Below, one piece after another: positions 45,950 to 48,253 of a stretch of DNA of 48,253 nt. The stretch spans positions 1 through 48,253 of IMG/VR virus record IMGVR_UViG_3300043449_001549; one strand, 5' to 3'. The position numbers were made by a program, and so were the translations under genes. How positions within the stretch are numbered: position 1 is the stretch's first letter; every line of letters starts with the position of its first letter. This DNA is from a virus. The notes beneath the pieces are model-generated. The model did not search any database and had not been told where the DNA came from. It worked only from the letters and a program-made list of their open reading frames with translations.

Positions 45950-47512
45950 ATGGACGGTCTCATCGTCGCCAGAGAACCGGTGCAGTTCAGCCGGGAAGAG
46001 CTGGATTTCCTGCTCGATAACATTGAGCACTTGGACCCCTCCGAGGCGCAGGAGCTACTGCAGATAACACAGGTGCTGGAGGAGCGGGAGTTCGCCCAGC
46101 GCTGCCGAGACGACTTGATCGAGTTCTGCAAAGCCATGCAGGAAGGATATAAGGTGGGCACCCACCACAAGCACTTGGCCAGTCTGCTGATGGACTGCGA
46201 GAGAGGGGAGAAGGACCGGGTGACGGTCTCCATTGCTCCGCGACACGGCAAGAGCCAGATGACGTCTATCTTTTTCGCGGCGTGGTTCTTGGGCCGAAAC
46301 CCCAGCAAGCAGGTGATGCTGGTGTCCCACACTTCCGATTTGGCCGTCGACTTCGGTCGAAAGGTGCGTAACCTCTTTGACACCCCTGCGTACCAGAGCA
46401 TATTCCCCGGGGTGCACTTGGCGATCGACTCAAAGAGCGCGGGTCGATGGAACACTAATAAAGGGGGCGTGTTCTACGCCACTGGTGTGGGCTCATCACT
46501 GGCCGGACGGGGTGCGGACTTGCTGATTGTGGACGACCCCCACTCGGAACAGGACATGTTGGCGGGCAACTTCGCCTCGCTGGACATTGCCTATCAGTGG
46601 TTCCTGATCGGCGCGCGTACGCGCCTGATGCCCGGTGGGCGCGTGGTGATCGTCGCCACACGCTGGCACAAGAGTGATCTAATAGGAAAACTGATCGCGG
46701 ACATGTCCAAGGACGAGGGCGTAGACCAGTACCACGTGGTGGAGTTCCCTGCCATCCTCAACGAGAACACCGACAAGGAGAAGGCGCTGTGGCCTGAGTT
46801 TTTCGACCTCAAGGCGCTCAGCCGCACGCGCTCAACCATGCCGGCGTACCAGTGGAACGCCCAGTACCAGCAGAACCCCACCGGTGACACAAGTTCAATA
46901 TGCAAGCGCGAGTGGTGGAGGCAGTGGGAAGAGGAAGACCCGCCCGACTGCGAGTATATAATCCAGTGCACGGACGCCGCTGCAGAGCTCAACAACCGCT
47001 CGGACTACACCTCAATAACCACGTGGGGTGTCTTCTGGAACGACGCCACGTCAATGAACAACATCATCCTGCTCAACTCGGTGCGCGAGCGCCTTGAGTT
47101 CCCGGAGCTTAAACAAAAGGTGCTGGACGAGTATACTTACTGGCAGCCGGACAGTGCGCTGGTGGAGAAGAAGTCCAGCGGCACGCCGCTGTATCAAGAA
47201 CTGCGCAGGATGGGGGTGCCCGTCGGCGAGTATACGCCGCACCGCGGGACAATAAACAACCCCAACAACAAGTACGTGCGCCTGAACGCTGTGGTGGACA
47301 TGATAAGAGAAGGGCTCGTGTGGGTCCCACGCACCCGCTGGGCGGAGCAGTTGGTTGAAGAACTGGCGGAGTTCCCGTATGGTGACCACGACGACGTGGT
47401 GGACACTACCATCATGGCATTGACACGATTCCGGCAGGGTGGGTTCGCCCAACTGGCCACAGATCAGAAAGAGGAGCCGAGAATGTTTCGGAACCGTAAC
47501 GGATATTATTAA
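45950..47512 (+). CDS. Terminase large subunit (520 aa)
   Basis: ATPase: Walker A-like APRHGKSQ (96-103) and Walker B LLIVDDP (D195, D196). Nuclease: QCTDAAAE with first acidic residue, VEKKSSGTPL and DHDDVVDTT near the end. This is a full-length TerL that drives DNA into the capsid and cuts it. ATG 45950 follows the small subunit closely; the frame is open back to ATG 45896, which would overlap the previous gene by 44 bases. Neither start has a strong binding site, so translational coupling is likely. Confidence 0.92.
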   Translation: MDGLIVAREPVQFSREELDFLLDNIEHLDPSEAQELLQITQVLEEREFAQRCRDDLIEFCKAMQEGYKVGTHHKHLASLLMDCERGEKDRVTVSIAPRHGKSQMTSIFFAAWFLGRNPSKQVMLVSHTSDLAVDFGRKVRNLFDTPAYQSIFPGVHLAIDSKSAGRWNTNKGGVFYATGVGSSLAGRGADLLIVDDPHSEQDMLAGNFASLDIAYQWFLIGARTRLMPGGRVVIVATRWHKSDLIGKLIADMSKDEGVDQYHVVEFPAILNENTDKEKALWPEFFDLKALSRTRSTMPAYQWNAQYQQNPTGDTSSICKREWWRQWEEEDPPDCEYIIQCTDAAAELNNRSDYTSITTWGVFWNDATSMNNIILLNSVRERLEFPELKQKVLDEYTYWQPDSALVEKKSSGTPLYQELRRMGVPVGEYTPHRGTINNPNNKYVRLNAVVDMIREGLVWVPRTRWAEQLVEELAEFPYGDHDDVVDTTIMALTRFRQGGFAQLATDQKEEPRMFRNRNGYY

Positions 47513-47523
47513 GGACCAAGAAA

Positions 47524-48253
47524 ATGGCGATTGAACGCAGCTTGTATGAGATGCCGCAGGGGCTACCGACTGAAGGTCTTGGTATTGAAATCGAGATGGA
47601 CGCGGGCCCGACAGAAGCAGAGATCACAATGCTCGAGGATGGTGGGGTCGAAGTTACCCTGTCCCCAGAAGACGCCCCCGACGAAGAGCTGGACTCCGCT
47701 CCGTTTGACGCCAACTTGGCTGATTACCTCGATGAGGGCCTACTGCTGGAGCTGGCCACTGAGCTGACTGGGGCAGTGGAGGCTGACATCAACAGCCGCA
47801 AGGACTGGGCAGATACGTTCGTCAAGGGTCTTTCCGTGCTGGGCTTCAAGTACGAGGAGCGCACCGACCCGTGGGAAGGCGCCTGTGGCGTGTACTCCAC
47901 CGTGCTGGCCGAGGCGGTAATCCGCTTCCAAGCAGAGGCAATGTCCGAGACATTTCCTGCAGCGGGGCCTGTCAGAACCAAGATTATTGGGGAAGTTACC
48001 CGAGAAAAAGAAGACGCAGCCATGCGTGTTCAAGAGGACATGAACTACGAGATAACCGAGGTAATGAGCGAGTACAGGCCCGAGCATGAGCGGATGCTGT
48101 ACACCCTCGGTTTAGGAGGCTCCTCATTCAAGAAAGTGTATTTTGACCCCAACATCGGACGGCAGGTGGCCATTTTTATACCTCCGGAAGACGTCATTGT
48201 GCCTTACGGCGCCTCTACTATAGAGAGTGCCGAGAGAGTAACGCACGTGATGC
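47524..48253 (+). CDS. Portal protein, 3' truncated
   Basis: ATG 47524 is 11 bases after the TerL stop with AAGGA at 47511-47515. The 243 visible residues contain DINSRKDWADTFVKGLSVLGF, RTDPWEGACGVYSTVLAEAVIRFQAEAMSETFPAAGPVRTKIIG and MNYEITEVMSEYRPEHERMLYTLGLGGSSFKKVYFDP, the signature of podovirus portal proteins. It forms the dodecameric DNA channel of the head. The right edge of the window cuts it; family members are normally well over twice this length. Confidence 0.9.
   Translation, partial: MAIERSLYEMPQGLPTEGLGIEIEMDAGPTEAEITMLEDGGVEVTLSPEDAPDEELDSAPFDANLADYLDEGLLLELATELTGAVEADINSRKDWADTFVKGLSVLGFKYEERTDPWEGACGVYSTVLAEAVIRFQAEAMSETFPAAGPVRTKIIGEVTREKEDAAMRVQEDMNYEITEVMSEYRPEHERMLYTLGLGGSSFKKVYFDPNIGRQVAIFIPPEDVIVPYGASTIESAERVTHVM

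Noticed and set aside
1-48253. tRNA genes, ribosomal RNA, riboswitches
   Set aside because: Reading both strands I found no cloverleaf with a TTCGAATC-like arm and no riboswitch signature; a covariance-model scan would be decisive.

Overview
The window is part of a tailed bacteriophage genome, most likely a lytic podovirus-like phage of a Gram-negative host. The evidence is a complete terminase pair followed by a portal gene, a podovirus-style adaptor and nozzle set, a holin plus GH24 endolysin, a 2537-residue polyvalent internal protein and a phage replication module. I see no integrase, CI-type repressor, tRNA gene, rRNA gene, CRISPR array or insertion sequence. By eye the GC content is in the mid-50s percent, with three clearly AT-richer patches (33.36-33.84, 35.36-35.96 and 43.5-44.1 kb). 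Both ends cut genes: the left edge enters a zinc-ribbon protein and the right edge leaves inside the portal gene. The capsid genes expected after the portal (protease or scaffold, major capsid protein) are absent, so they lie outside the window; if the genome is circular or permuted they would sit between the right and left edges.

Layout. (1) 1-20,538, plus strand: virion and lysis genes. In order these are a zinc-ribbon protein, two tiny basic proteins, the head-tail adaptor, tail-fibre or decoration-like proteins, a lysis block (small membrane proteins, 3TM-family holin, endolysin), a nozzle-like tail protein, a C1q-like jelly-roll protein, four internal or ejection-type proteins and the giant polyvalent protein with an ADP-ribosyltransferase-like and a zincin motif. 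(2) 20.5 kb: a hairpin terminator between converging transcripts. (3) 20.6-35.1 kb, minus strand: replication and recombination (primase-helicase, SSB-like protein, SNF2 helicase, Cas4-like nuclease, family A DNA polymerase), then a long string of tiny genes chained by 4-base start/stop overlaps, including a SleB-type hydrolase. (4) 35.3-43.4 kb, minus strand: accessory early genes in short units, including a VRR-NUC nuclease and a MoxR-type AAA+ ATPase with a VWA/metallopeptidase partner. (5) 43.4-44.2 kb: a non-coding region with repeated GGAAGTATGT cores. (6) 44.2-44.8 kb: a single minus-strand gene with its own promoter and terminator. (7) 45.3-48.25 kb, plus strand: small terminase, large terminase and portal.

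The most unusual feature is the regulatory architecture of 35-45 kb. Nine copies of an inverted repeat (consensus TTTACTAGAATTCTAGTAAA) sit between transcription units, several of them immediately 5' of a ribosome binding site. The leaders themselves share a repeated sequence close to CAACCAAGGAGCAACACC just before the ATG. Three strong sigma70-type promoters carry TGTAC-containing sites over or next to the -10 element. Together these look like a phage-wide regulon, and I do not recognise the elements. They resemble in principle, but not in sequence, the start-associated sequences and inverted repeats of Cluster K mycobacteriophages.

Functions were assigned from recognised family signatures and visible motifs only; no database search was run. 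Many small genes belong to phage families I recognise by sequence style but whose function is unknown.
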